A stretch of 7,914 nucleotides of DNA from DAIUCA01 sp964613675 (GTDB lineage: Bacteria > Pseudomonadota > Gammaproteobacteria > Competibacterales > Competibacteraceae): assembly GCA_964613675.1 (NCBI GenBank), contig CAZTIH010000121.1:1-7914 (forward strand), written 5' to 3'. Positions within the stretch are counted from its first letter, which is position 1. Each line of letters begins with the position of its first letter. Both the position numbers and the translations under genes were made by a program. Below, one piece after another: positions 1 to 6,842 of this stretch. Below the pieces are notes generated by a model. That model was not told where the DNA came from, searched no databases, and saw only the letters and a program-made list of their open reading frames with translations.

Positions 1-57
1 GATAAACGCGACATTGTGCGCCAACGCTCAGTAAAAGCTAAATTTGGGGCACTTTAA
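1..57 (+). CDS. C-terminal end of a rightward gene, possibly SmpB (partial)
   Basis: Reading frame 1 is open from the left edge and ends at TAA (55-57), giving the 18-residue tail DKRDIVRQRSVKAKFGAL. It is basic and rich in Arg and Lys. The opening D-K-R followed by an Arg six residues later resembles the end of SsrA-binding protein SmpB, where a conserved DKR precedes a charged tail. That is a weak, short match, so no symbol is given. The other two plus frames hit stops within the segment. The stop lies directly against the tesA stop on the other strand (the bases TAATTA at 55-60 serve both), a typical convergent junction that supports this being a real gene end. A chance open frame of 54 bases cannot be excluded. 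Confidence 0.4.
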   Translation, partial: DKRDIVRQRSVKAKFGAL

Positions 58-726
58 TTAGCGTGATTGAAGAATCAGTTGCACGAAGTTATTTACGGTA
101 GGCGTGATATTTTCGACGATTTTTTTTACGCCTTCTGCATTAGGATGAATCCCGTCGAGTTGATTTAATTCGGGTACTAATGCGACGCCCTCAAGGATAA
201 AAGGATAAAAGGGCAACTGATAGCTCGCGGCTAGCTCTGGGTAAATGGAATTAAATTGAGTCGCGTATTCGCTTCCCAAATTAGGCGGCGCCAGCATTCC
301 CATTAGCAAAACTGGGGTTTGCTGATGTTGTAAATACTCGATCATGGTTATTAAGTTTTGGCGCGTAATATCAGGACGAATGCCGCGTAATCCATCGTTC
401 GCTCCTAGCGCTAAAATGACTCCATCGGGACGATCAAATAATGCCCAACTTAAACGATTACGACCACCCGTTGTGGTATCACCTGATACACCACCATTTA
501 GAATTCTTACATGTAACCCATTGTTTATTAAATTGTTTTCGAGTTGAGCGGGTAAAGTATCTTGACTCGGCAAGCCATATCCAGCTGTTAAACTGTCGCC
601 AAACATCAATAGGCGTAAACTCCGCATTTCATTGGCCATAGTTATGTTCAACGCCATTAAAAAAAACAGTAATGCAACACAGGATTTTTTAATTAGTCTT
701 AAAATAAATTGATCCAAGAGCTTCAC
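58..726 (-). CDS. tesA: Exported GDSL-family arylesterase / lysophospholipase L1 (TesA-like)
   Basis: This is a 222-residue SGNH hydrolase, of the family that cleaves acyl esters, thioesters and lysophospholipids in the periplasm. A signal peptide is visible: a basic start with Lys13-Lys14, a hydrophobic core at about 16-28 and a likely cut after TMA (29-31). The family blocks are in order: GDSL with nucleophile Ser45 (MFGDSLTAGYG), SGDTT with oxyanion Gly82, LGANDG with Asn110, and DGIHPN with Asp191 and His194. All four catalytic positions are present and the Ser-to-Asp spacing is close to that of E. coli TesA. The start is GTG (724-726), chosen because AAGAGG lies 9 bases upstream and because it gives a complete signal peptide. 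The gene is divergent from ybbA, as in E. coli. Specificity (thioesterase, protease or arylesterase) cannot be read from the sequence. Confidence 0.93.
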   Translation of the reverse strand: MKLLDQFILRLIKKSCVALLFFLMALNITMANEMRSLRLLMFGDSLTAGYGLPSQDTLPAQLENNLINNGLHVRILNGGVSGDTTTGGRNRLSWALFDRPDGVILALGANDGLRGIRPDITRQNLITMIEYLQHQQTPVLLMGMLAPPNLGSEYATQFNSIYPELAASYQLPFYPFILEGVALVPELNQLDGIHPNAEGVKKIVENITPTVNNFVQLILQSR

Positions 727-741
727 AAAATGGCACCTCTT
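716..741. promoter_or_regulatory. Mirror-image ribosome binding sites of divergent tesA and ybbA
   Basis: On the plus strand AAGAG (716-720) lies 9 bases before the ybbA ATG (730-732). On the minus strand AAGAGG (complement of 736-741) lies 9 bases before the tesA GTG (724-726). The start codons are separated by only 3 bases (727-729). Each Shine-Dalgarno sequence is therefore encoded within codons 3-4 of the opposing gene, and the two form inverted repeat arms (AAGAG / CTCTT) around a 16-base centre. The promoters of both genes must lie inside the opposing coding sequence. The positions are read directly; function as ribosome binding sites is inferred from sequence and spacing. Confidence 0.7.
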
Positions 742-1437
742 ATTGAATTAAAAAATGTGCAATTAACGCTTTCGAGCGTAGCGGGAAAAGTCGATATTTT
801 GCGGGACATCAATTTTGCGCTAAATCAAGGAGAACAAGTGGCGATTTTAGGGCCATCAGGTGCGGGAAAGTCGAGTTTATTGCTTTTAATGGCGGGTTTA
901 GAGCGGCTAACGGCGGGAGAGATTTTTTTTCGCGGTCATCAATTTAATTCACTTAATGAAGATCAATTAGCTCATTTGCGACGCGACTTTATTGGCATTG
1001 TTTTTCAGGCGTTCCATTTAATCCCAACCATGACAGCGATTGAGAATGTCGCATTACCTTTAGAATTAGCCAATCGGCGTAATGCTTTTAATCTGTCAAA
1101 AGAATTATTAAATCAAGTGGGATTAGGTCAACGGTTAACGCATTATCCCAGTCAGTTGTCTGGAGGGGAGCAGCAACGAGTGGCATTAGCGAGGGCATTG
1201 GTCATGTCGCCACCTCTCATTTTAGCAGATGAACCTACGGGAAATTTGGATGTACAGACGGGAAAAATGGTAATGGACTTACTTTTGTCGCTATGTTTGG
1301 AAAATCAAACAGCCCTTGTCCTCATTACGCATGACTTATTGTTAGCGGAACGATTTTCGAGACAGGTTCATCTTCTCGACGGTTGCATTGTAAGTGACCA
1401 AACGCGGCAATACATACCCGATGTGCAAATGGCGTGA
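730..1437 (+). CDS. ybbA: ABC transporter ATP-binding protein, LolD/MacB-like (YbbA)
   Basis: This is a 235-residue ABC ATPase that would power the YbbP permease encoded next to it. Motifs in order: Walker A GPSGAGKS (41-48), Q-loop Gln93 in VFQAF, signature LSGGEQQR (143-150), Walker B LILADEP (163-169) with catalytic Glu168, D-loop GNLD (171-174) and switch His201 in THD. All are intact. The length and the lack of extra domains fit the LolD/YbbA branch, whose members work with FtsX-type permeases and usually act mechanically on lipoproteins, lipids or periplasmic partners rather than importing solutes. ATG at 730 was chosen over the in-frame TTG at 709 because AAGAG lies 9 bases upstream and homologues begin near this residue. 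The stop overlaps the ybbP start by 4 bases. The substrate is unknown; in E. coli the equivalent gene also sits beside tesA. Confidence 0.93.
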   Translation: MAPLIELKNVQLTLSSVAGKVDILRDINFALNQGEQVAILGPSGAGKSSLLLLMAGLERLTAGEIFFRGHQFNSLNEDQLAHLRRDFIGIVFQAFHLIPTMTAIENVALPLELANRRNAFNLSKELLNQVGLGQRLTHYPSQLSGGEQQRVALARALVMSPPLILADEPTGNLDVQTGKMVMDLLLSLCLENQTALVLITHDLLLAERFSRQVHLLDGCIVSDQTRQYIPDVQMA

Positions 1438-4004
1438 ATTTGATGAATATTTTGAATTCGGTGATTTTTTCCATCGCAAGACGCGAGCTTCGGGGAGGAC
1501 ATCAAGGGATTGGTCTGCTAATCGCTTGTTTGGCATTAGGTGTCGCAACAATTGCAACAGTCCAGAATCTCGCCGCAAGTGCTCAGATTTCCTTAAAAAA
1601 TCAGGGAAAAGAGATTTTAGGCGGGGAAGTTGCAATTTCCACGATTTATTCGCAGGTAGATTCTGAATTGAAAGAATGGTTGACAAATTATGTTAACCAT
1701 CAAAGTCAGGTTGCCGAATTGCGTACAATGGCCAGAAATCCTGCCAATAATGATGCGGTACTCGTAGAATTTAAGGCAGTTGATAGGTACTATCCTTTAA
1801 CTGGAGGGTTACAGGTTAATGGTAAGGAAACTCACGCTGATCTGCTAAATGATCTGCTATCAAAGAGCAATGATAAATTTGGGGTTTTAGTCGACAATTC
1901 ATTGTTAAGTCGCTTAAATCTAAAACTCAATGACCAATTCTATTTGGGTAATGAAATTGTCGAAATTCGCGGTGTGATTGATCGAGAACCCGATAGAGCC
2001 AGTAGTACAGGAGCATTTGGTCTGGGATCGAGAGTCTTGGCAAGCGATACATTTTTGCAAGCCAGTGGATTAGTTCAGTACGGTAGCTTGGTGTATTATC
2101 AGTGGCGTTTTTCCTTACTTGATACCGTAAACCTGGATAATTTGCGCTCTCAGTTAAAAATACAGTTTCCTGAAGCGCGCTGGCAGTGGCGAGACCATCG
2201 CGATGCCGCACCAAGAATTGCCCTTTTAATAGAAAGATTGAGTATTTTCCTTACCTTGATTGGATTGACGGCACTTTTAGTCGGAGGTGTCGGGATTTCC
2301 AGTGCGGTTCGTAGCTTTCTCGATGGAAAAGCACGCAATCTGGCATTGTTAAAATGTTTAGGCGCATCTTACACCGTCATTTTTTGGAGCTATTTCCTAC
2401 AAATATTACTTGTTATGGCTATCGGGATTTTCGCGGGGCTTGCTGTGGGATGTCTTATGCCGTGGATTATTGAACCTTTTATCCGTCCATTTATGCCAAT
2501 CACCATTCATCCGACCATCGACCTTAAATCCCTACTTTTAGCGGCAAGCTTGGGAGGTATCACTGCCATTACATTTGGATTGATTCCGTTATTTAGGCAA
2601 CGAGGAATTTCAGCAAGTAGTGCATTGCGTTCACAAATCATCTTAACACCGACAAAATGGCGAGCTTACGAATGGTTAGTCATCATTCTCTTGGTTTTGA
2701 GTTTAGGTTTACTTTCGGTATTACCGACCAGTCGTCCATTATTTGCATTGAATTTCTTGGTTGCAATCGGAATTTCAATGATAATTCTATATTTATCGGC
2801 ACAATTCTTAATGTATTTGAGTCGAGTGCTGACTTCTCCTGAACAATTCAAAGGTGCACCAGGGTTGCGACTCGCATTGAGTCAATTACACCGCCCAAAT
2901 GGAGTAACCGCCACGGTTGTCATTTCTCTCGGACTCGGGCTAACGGTAATGGTTGCTGTGGCTGTAATAGAAGGGAATGTTAGAGCGCAAATTAGCCGTG
3001 AATTACCCGAAAAAGTCCCGCTTTTCTTCCTCGTAGATGTTCAGCGCGATCAGGTCGATAATTTAGTTAACATGCTCACAAATCTCGAAGGTGTTCAAGA
3101 AATTGCATCAATGCCTTACTTAAGAGGAAGAATTACAGAGATCAATGGGCAAGCTGCTGAAACCCAACTAATCAATCCAGATTACCAATGGTTGCTCGAA
3201 GGGGATCGTGGCGTGACTTATGCGGCAGGTGAAGTATTAACGGGAGCACTTACGACAGGACAATGGTGGACAGCAGATGATGTGGAAACGCCCTTACTTT
3301 CAGTACATGGGGATTTAGTACGGGGATTTGGCCTAAAAGTTGGCGACATAGTGACTGTAAACCTATTGGGTCGTGATATTACCGCTACTGTCGCAAATAC
3401 ACGCGAGCAGGATTGGCGTGCAATGCAGCTCAATTTTACGCTGATCTTTTCTCCCTTTCCCTTAAATCAATCACCCCATACCGTTATTGCAACCATTACA
3501 GGGAATGAAAACCAAGCTGGTGAGATTCAAAGGCGTTTATCTCAAGATTTTCCTAATATCACGGCCATTCGAGTGAAAGAAGCATTACAGGCTGCCGATC
3601 AAATTTTGGGCGTCGTCGCGACGGCGGTAAGGGTGAATGGCGGGGTTGCCATTCTTGCAGGAGTTTTAGTCCTTGCCAGTGCATTAGCTGCCGGGCAACA
3701 GCGCAGAAGACAGGATTTGATCGTTTTTAAGTTGCTCGGCGCGAATAGAAAGCAAATGATGATGGCTTTCTTGTGGGAGTATGGATTATTGGGATTTATC
3801 GCAGCATTCGTTGCTTGTATGCTCGGCGTGTTGGGGGCGTGGTTAATTGTCACACAAGTCATGCAAGCCCCTTGGATAGGGTTATGGACGCCAGTGATCA
3901 TGGTAATCTTAGGGGGTATCGGCGTTTCCTTACTATTTGGCGTTTTGAGTATTTGGAGATTGCTTTCCCAGCCTAGTGGCCCTTTACTGCGAAATGAGGG
4001 ATAA
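1434..4004 (+). CDS. ybbP: ABC transporter permease of the FtsX/MacB family (YbbP)
   Basis: This is an 856-residue inner-membrane permease partnering YbbA, slightly longer than the roughly 800 residues of E. coli YbbP. Hydrophobic segments read by eye lie near 25-45, 268-290, 318-340, 365-387, 413-430, 436-462, 491-512, 730-752, 778-806 and 818-842, which is the ten-helix, duplicated FtsX plan. Two large periplasmic regions fall at about 50-265 (MacB periplasmic-core type) and 513-728. Each FtsX repeat carries the typical cytoplasmic segment after its first helix: ARNLALLKCLGAS (300-312) and RRQDLIVFKLLGAN (758-771). The start is GTG at 1434, giving a GTGA overlap with the ybbA stop; ATG at 1443 is an alternative nine bases later. 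Neither has a strong Shine-Dalgarno sequence, so translational coupling to ybbA is likely. No frameshift is visible. The substrate is unknown. Confidence 0.93.
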   Translation: MNLMNILNSVIFSIARRELRGGHQGIGLLIACLALGVATIATVQNLAASAQISLKNQGKEILGGEVAISTIYSQVDSELKEWLTNYVNHQSQVAELRTMARNPANNDAVLVEFKAVDRYYPLTGGLQVNGKETHADLLNDLLSKSNDKFGVLVDNSLLSRLNLKLNDQFYLGNEIVEIRGVIDREPDRASSTGAFGLGSRVLASDTFLQASGLVQYGSLVYYQWRFSLLDTVNLDNLRSQLKIQFPEARWQWRDHRDAAPRIALLIERLSIFLTLIGLTALLVGGVGISSAVRSFLDGKARNLALLKCLGASYTVIFWSYFLQILLVMAIGIFAGLAVGCLMPWIIEPFIRPFMPITIHPTIDLKSLLLAASLGGITAITFGLIPLFRQRGISASSALRSQIILTPTKWRAYEWLVIILLVLSLGLLSVLPTSRPLFALNFLVAIGISMIILYLSAQFLMYLSRVLTSPEQFKGAPGLRLALSQLHRPNGVTATVVISLGLGLTVMVAVAVIEGNVRAQISRELPEKVPLFFLVDVQRDQVDNLVNMLTNLEGVQEIASMPYLRGRITEINGQAAETQLINPDYQWLLEGDRGVTYAAGEVLTGALTTGQWWTADDVETPLLSVHGDLVRGFGLKVGDIVTVNLLGRDITATVANTREQDWRAMQLNFTLIFSPFPLNQSPHTVIATITGNENQAGEIQRRLSQDFPNITAIRVKEALQAADQILGVVATAVRVNGGVAILAGVLVLASALAAGQQRRRQDLIVFKLLGANRKQMMMAFLWEYGLLGFIAAFVACMLGVLGAWLIVTQVMQAPWIGLWTPVIMVILGGIGVSLLFGVLSIWRLLSQPSGPLLRNEG

Positions 4005-4059
4005 ATATGTTATTTTCTCAACAAAATCCCAGATGAGCTAAATGACTTACCCTCGGCAT

Positions 4060-5250
4060 TCAATTCTTACCACAAAGCGGTTCGCNNNNNNNNNNCGTAT
4101 TGAGCTTGCCGCCCCGTTGGCGCGGTAAGCAGGTGTAATCCACATTAAAAGCGTCGAGAAAAGTACGAACCATCGAATTCTTCAGCGCAAAGTTGACATT
4201 TTGCGGAACATCGCCAGTGAGTTCTTGAATACGCTGTGCATCCAGTTTGGCCGCCACCACGCCGATAAGCGCTCCAGTATTATCGAGCAGTGGCCCCCCA
4301 CTATTCCCAGCCTGTACTGGCGCTGTGAACTGGAGAGAGCGCGTATCGTCGTACAACCCAATTAAACTGCTCACAACGCCTGTTGCGACTTGTGGTCCCG
4401 ATCCTAAAAGTCCACTCATCGGATACCCCACCACCACCACTTTTTCGCCTAACTCGATGTGATAGGACTCTCGAAATTCCACGACGCCAAACATCAAACT
4501 AGGGTCCCGATCTTCCAGCCGCAATAACGCTAAGTCATTGATTGGATCTACAAAAATAGGGGTCAGTGCAACTCGGCCTCGTACCGAAACGGCCCACACT
4601 CGTTTGGCACCGTGAATAACATGGTGGCTAGTAACAAAAAAGCCATTGGGATTGATGCAAAACCCTGTGCCACTGACCAAGCGGGTTTGTGGCGGTTGTG
4701 CAACAGGCGGCGCTGAAGTTTGCTGTTGTTGCGTAATTTCTACCCCAAAATGGACCAATAACCCATTCAACCCATTCGTGAACCCTTGCCCAATCGCACG
4801 GCATTTCCATTGTCCTTCATAACGGTATAGTTCGACGAGAATCAGCGCCGTTTCCGCCCGATTCGCTAAGGAAATAGGGAAGGAAAATAGGGGAATCCCT
4901 TGTTGATCGGCAATTTCTACGGTTAATTGGGAAAAAATGCTAAAAGTCACGCCCCGAGTAATGCTAGTGGTAATTACCAGGGTAAACGCGATTTTATGGA
5001 TTTCAATGGGGACTTTGGTTAAATCGACGGAGAATTGGTTTTTTTCAGCGTTAAAAGTAACTGCATGATGTTCGGAATGAGGGTAATCGGCGCTGATAAC
5101 ATCCGCTGCATCACGAGTTTTATCATTGAAACCCAATAAAAAAGCGATTGGCTGTAATAACTTATGACCTTTCGGCTCAATGAGCGCAGTAATGCGTAAA
5201 TGACTTTGTGGAGAAAGTAAGGCATTTTGGCCAGATTGCAGCGGTATCAT
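4060..5250 (-). CDS. TerD/TerA-like domain fused to a trypsin-like serine protease (3' end broken by gap)
   Basis: Residues are counted from ATG at 5248-5250. Residues 1-172 form a Ter-family domain: an SGQNALL start, VDLTKVPIEIHKIAFTLVI (75-93) and the family-typical end ETALILVELYRYEGQWKCRA followed by IGQGF. A Gln/Pro-rich linker (173-188) follows, then a trypsin-like domain (about 190-372) with GTGF, His210 in TSHHVI, Asp239 in NDLALLRL and Ser317 in AGNSGGPLL, a complete HtrA-type triad. No signal peptide or membrane segment is visible, so a cytoplasmic protein is inferred. This start fits the Ter domain and has GGGAG (5261-5265) 10 bases upstream; the in-frame start at 5355 lies inside guaA and adds residues unlike the family. 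The gene follows guaA by 7 bases. Sequence before the gap reaches residue 385; the last seven residues before the TGA at 4060 depend on the gap being in frame and may be wrong. Substrate and role are unknown. Confidence 0.85.
   Translation of the reverse strand: MIPLQSGQNALLSPQSHLRITALIEPKGHKLLQPIAFLLGFNDKTRDAADVISADYPHSEHHAVTFNAEKNQFSVDLTKVPIEIHKIAFTLVITTSITRGVTFSIFSQLTVEIADQQGIPLFSFPISLANRAETALILVELYRYEGQWKCRAIGQGFTNGLNGLLVHFGVEITQQQQTSAPPVAQPPQTRLVSGTGFCINPNGFFVTSHHVIHGAKRVWAVSVRGRVALTPIFVDPINDLALLRLEDRDPSLMFGVVEFRESYHIELGEKVVVVGYPMSGLLGSGPQVATGVVSSLIGLYDDTRSLQFTAPVQAGNSGGPLLDNTGALIGVVAAKLDAQRIQELTGDVPQNVNFALKNSMVRTFLDAFNVDYTCLPRQRGGKLNTXXXXEPLCGKN
4086..4095. other. Assembly gap (10 N)
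   Basis: Ten consecutive N lie between the end of the ABC operon and the 3' part of the TerD-protease gene. A run of exactly ten is a common placeholder for a scaffold join, so the true length may differ. The order of the two sides is an assembly inference. The 81 bases before the gap (4005-4085) hold no convincing gene or terminator hairpin. Confidence 0.95.
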
Positions 5251-5257
5251 ACTAAAA

Positions 5258-6832
5258 TTACTCCCATTCAATCGTCGCGGGGGGTTTTCCGCTGATGTCA
5301 TACACGACCCGCGATACATTCGGTACGCGATTGACGATTTGGCGGGCCACTTCATCCAGGAAATCCCACGGTAATTTCGCCCAGTTAGCCGTCATGAAGT
5401 CCGTTGTTTCCACGGCCCGCAGCGCAATCACAGGCGCGTACACTCGTCCATCCCCCAATACCGCCACCGAATTTACGGGTAAATACACCGCGAATGCTTG
5501 GCTGACCTTCTCATACAACCCATGTTGGCGCAGCGCGTCGATGAAAATGGCATCTGCTTGACGCAATTGTTCGGCTTTTTCCCGATCCACCGGCCCCAAA
5601 ATGCGCACCGCCAGCCCTGGTCCCGGAAACGGGTGGCGGTCAACCAATTCGCTCGGCAACCCTAATTCGGTACCCAATGCCCGTACTTCGTCCTTAAATA
5701 ATTCGCGCAAAGGTTCCAGCAATCGCCACTTCATTCGTGCGGGCAATCCCCCAACGTTGTGATGCGATTTGATGACCTTCGCTTTACCCGTTTTTGCGCC
5801 CGCTGACTCGATGACATCAGGATAAATCGTGCCCTGGGCAAGCCATTGAATATCTTGCAATTTTTCGCCGGTCGCTTCAAAAGTTTCGACGAATAATCGC
5901 CCAATAATTTTGCGTTTTTCTTCCGGGTCGGCGACCCCTGCGAGGGCCTGGAAGAAGGTAGCCGCCGCATCGACGCGAATGACATTGACGCCTAAATGAC
6001 GGGCAAAAGTCGCCATTACTTGCTCACTTTCACCTAAACGTAACAGCCCCGTATCCACGAAGACACAAGTGAGTTGCGTCCCGATCGCACGGTGCAAAAG
6101 CGCTGCGACTACAGCCGAATCAACCCCGCCAGACAGCCCCAACAGCACATGTTCATGTCCAACTTGCGCCTGAATTTGGGGAATGAGTTCGTGCAAAATG
6201 TGTCGGGTATTCCAACGATCATCACAACCACAGAGGTCGCGTACAAATCGTCGCAGTAATCGTGACCCTTGGCGCGTGTGAGTGACTTCAGGATGGAATT
6301 GAACGCCAAAAATGTGTTTTTGGGGATGCCAGAAGGCCGCAATGGGCGCATGATCTGAAGACGCAATCGTAAGGAATTCCGGGGGGAGTTCGCTGACTTG
6401 ATCGCCATGACTCATCCAAACATCGAGTTGGGGGATGCCTTCCCCACTTACATGATCTTCAATATCTTGAAATAAAGGACAGTTTTCCCGTAATTCAACG
6501 GTTGCATGACCAAATTCACGGTGTTTAGCGGCAATTACCTTACCGCCTAGCTGTTGGGCGAGGGCTTGCATTCCATAACAAATTCCCAAAATAGGGATAG
6601 ATAAGGTGAGCAAGTAAGGAGGTAATGCGGGAACATTCTCCATCCACACCGATTCGGGGCCACCCGATAAAATAATGCCAATCGGCGCAAAATCCCTAAA
6701 AGTCTGCTCATTTAGGTCATAAGGATGGATTTCACAATACACGCCACATTCTCGCACGCGACGGGCAATAAGTTGAGTCGTTTGGGATCCAAAATCGAGG
6801 ATGAGGATTTTCTGTTGATGTAAGGTGGTCAC
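5258..6832 (-). CDS. guaA: GMP synthase (glutamine-hydrolysing)
   Basis: GuaA converts XMP to GMP with ATP and glutamine, the last step of guanylate synthesis, in the cytoplasm. The 524-residue length matches the family (525 in E. coli). A class I glutamine amidotransferase domain (about 8-200) has nucleophile Cys85 in GICYGMQ and the His180/Glu182 pair in FHPEV. The ATP pyrophosphatase domain begins near 208 with the P-loop SGGVDS (234-239); KSHHNVGGLP (355-364) follows. The C-terminal dimerisation domain starts near RHPFPGPG (399-406) and ends in the family-typical GKPPATIEWE. All key residues are present. The start is GTG at 6830-6832; no in-frame ATG lies upstream before a stop at 6878-6880. 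The 10 bases after the guaB stop lack a clear Shine-Dalgarno sequence, so coupling to guaB translation is likely. It lies in an operon with guaB and the TerD-protease gene. Confidence 0.97.
   Translation of the reverse strand: MTTLHQQKILILDFGSQTTQLIARRVRECGVYCEIHPYDLNEQTFRDFAPIGIILSGGPESVWMENVPALPPYLLTLSIPILGICYGMQALAQQLGGKVIAAKHREFGHATVELRENCPLFQDIEDHVSGEGIPQLDVWMSHGDQVSELPPEFLTIASSDHAPIAAFWHPQKHIFGVQFHPEVTHTRQGSRLLRRFVRDLCGCDDRWNTRHILHELIPQIQAQVGHEHVLLGLSGGVDSAVVAALLHRAIGTQLTCVFVDTGLLRLGESEQVMATFARHLGVNVIRVDAAATFFQALAGVADPEEKRKIIGRLFVETFEATGEKLQDIQWLAQGTIYPDVIESAGAKTGKAKVIKSHHNVGGLPARMKWRLLEPLRELFKDEVRALGTELGLPSELVDRHPFPGPGLAVRILGPVDREKAEQLRQADAIFIDALRQHGLYEKVSQAFAVYLPVNSVAVLGDGRVYAPVIALRAVETTDFMTANWAKLPWDFLDEVARQIVNRVPNVSRVVYDISGKPPATIEWE
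5261..5265 (-). promoter_or_regulatory. Ribosome binding site of the TerD-protease gene, inside the guaA 3' end
   Basis: The minus strand reads GGGAG here, 10 bases before the ATG at 5248-5250. It overlaps the last two sense codons of guaA (TGG GAG) just before its TAA. This position supports the ATG at 5250 as the true start and suggests translation coupled to guaA. Confidence 0.55.
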
Positions 6833-6842
6833 GGAAATTCTA

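Noticed and set aside
700..705. TAAAAT as a -10 element for the ybbA-ybbP operon
   Set aside because: It matches TATAAT at five of six bases and is well placed, but no acceptable -35 element lies 16-18 bases upstream and the segment is AT-rich coding sequence, where such matches are common.
4042..4085. Possible rightward gene start, ATG at 4042 reading MTYPRHSILTTKRFA into the gap
   Set aside because: Only 15 codons, no good ribosome binding site, no recognisable similarity, and the side after the gap cannot be placed in frame. It also lies over the possible end of the TerD-protease gene.
4005..4085. Bidirectional terminator between the convergent ABC operon and the gua cluster
   Set aside because: No stem-loop with a T-run is visible in these bases; one could lie in the unsequenced gap, but that cannot be supported.
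5251..5355. Upstream in-frame start at 5355 for the TerD-protease gene
   Set aside because: It would overlap guaA by about 100 bases and add 35 residues unlike Ter proteins; the ATG at 5250 has a ribosome binding site and fits the domain start.
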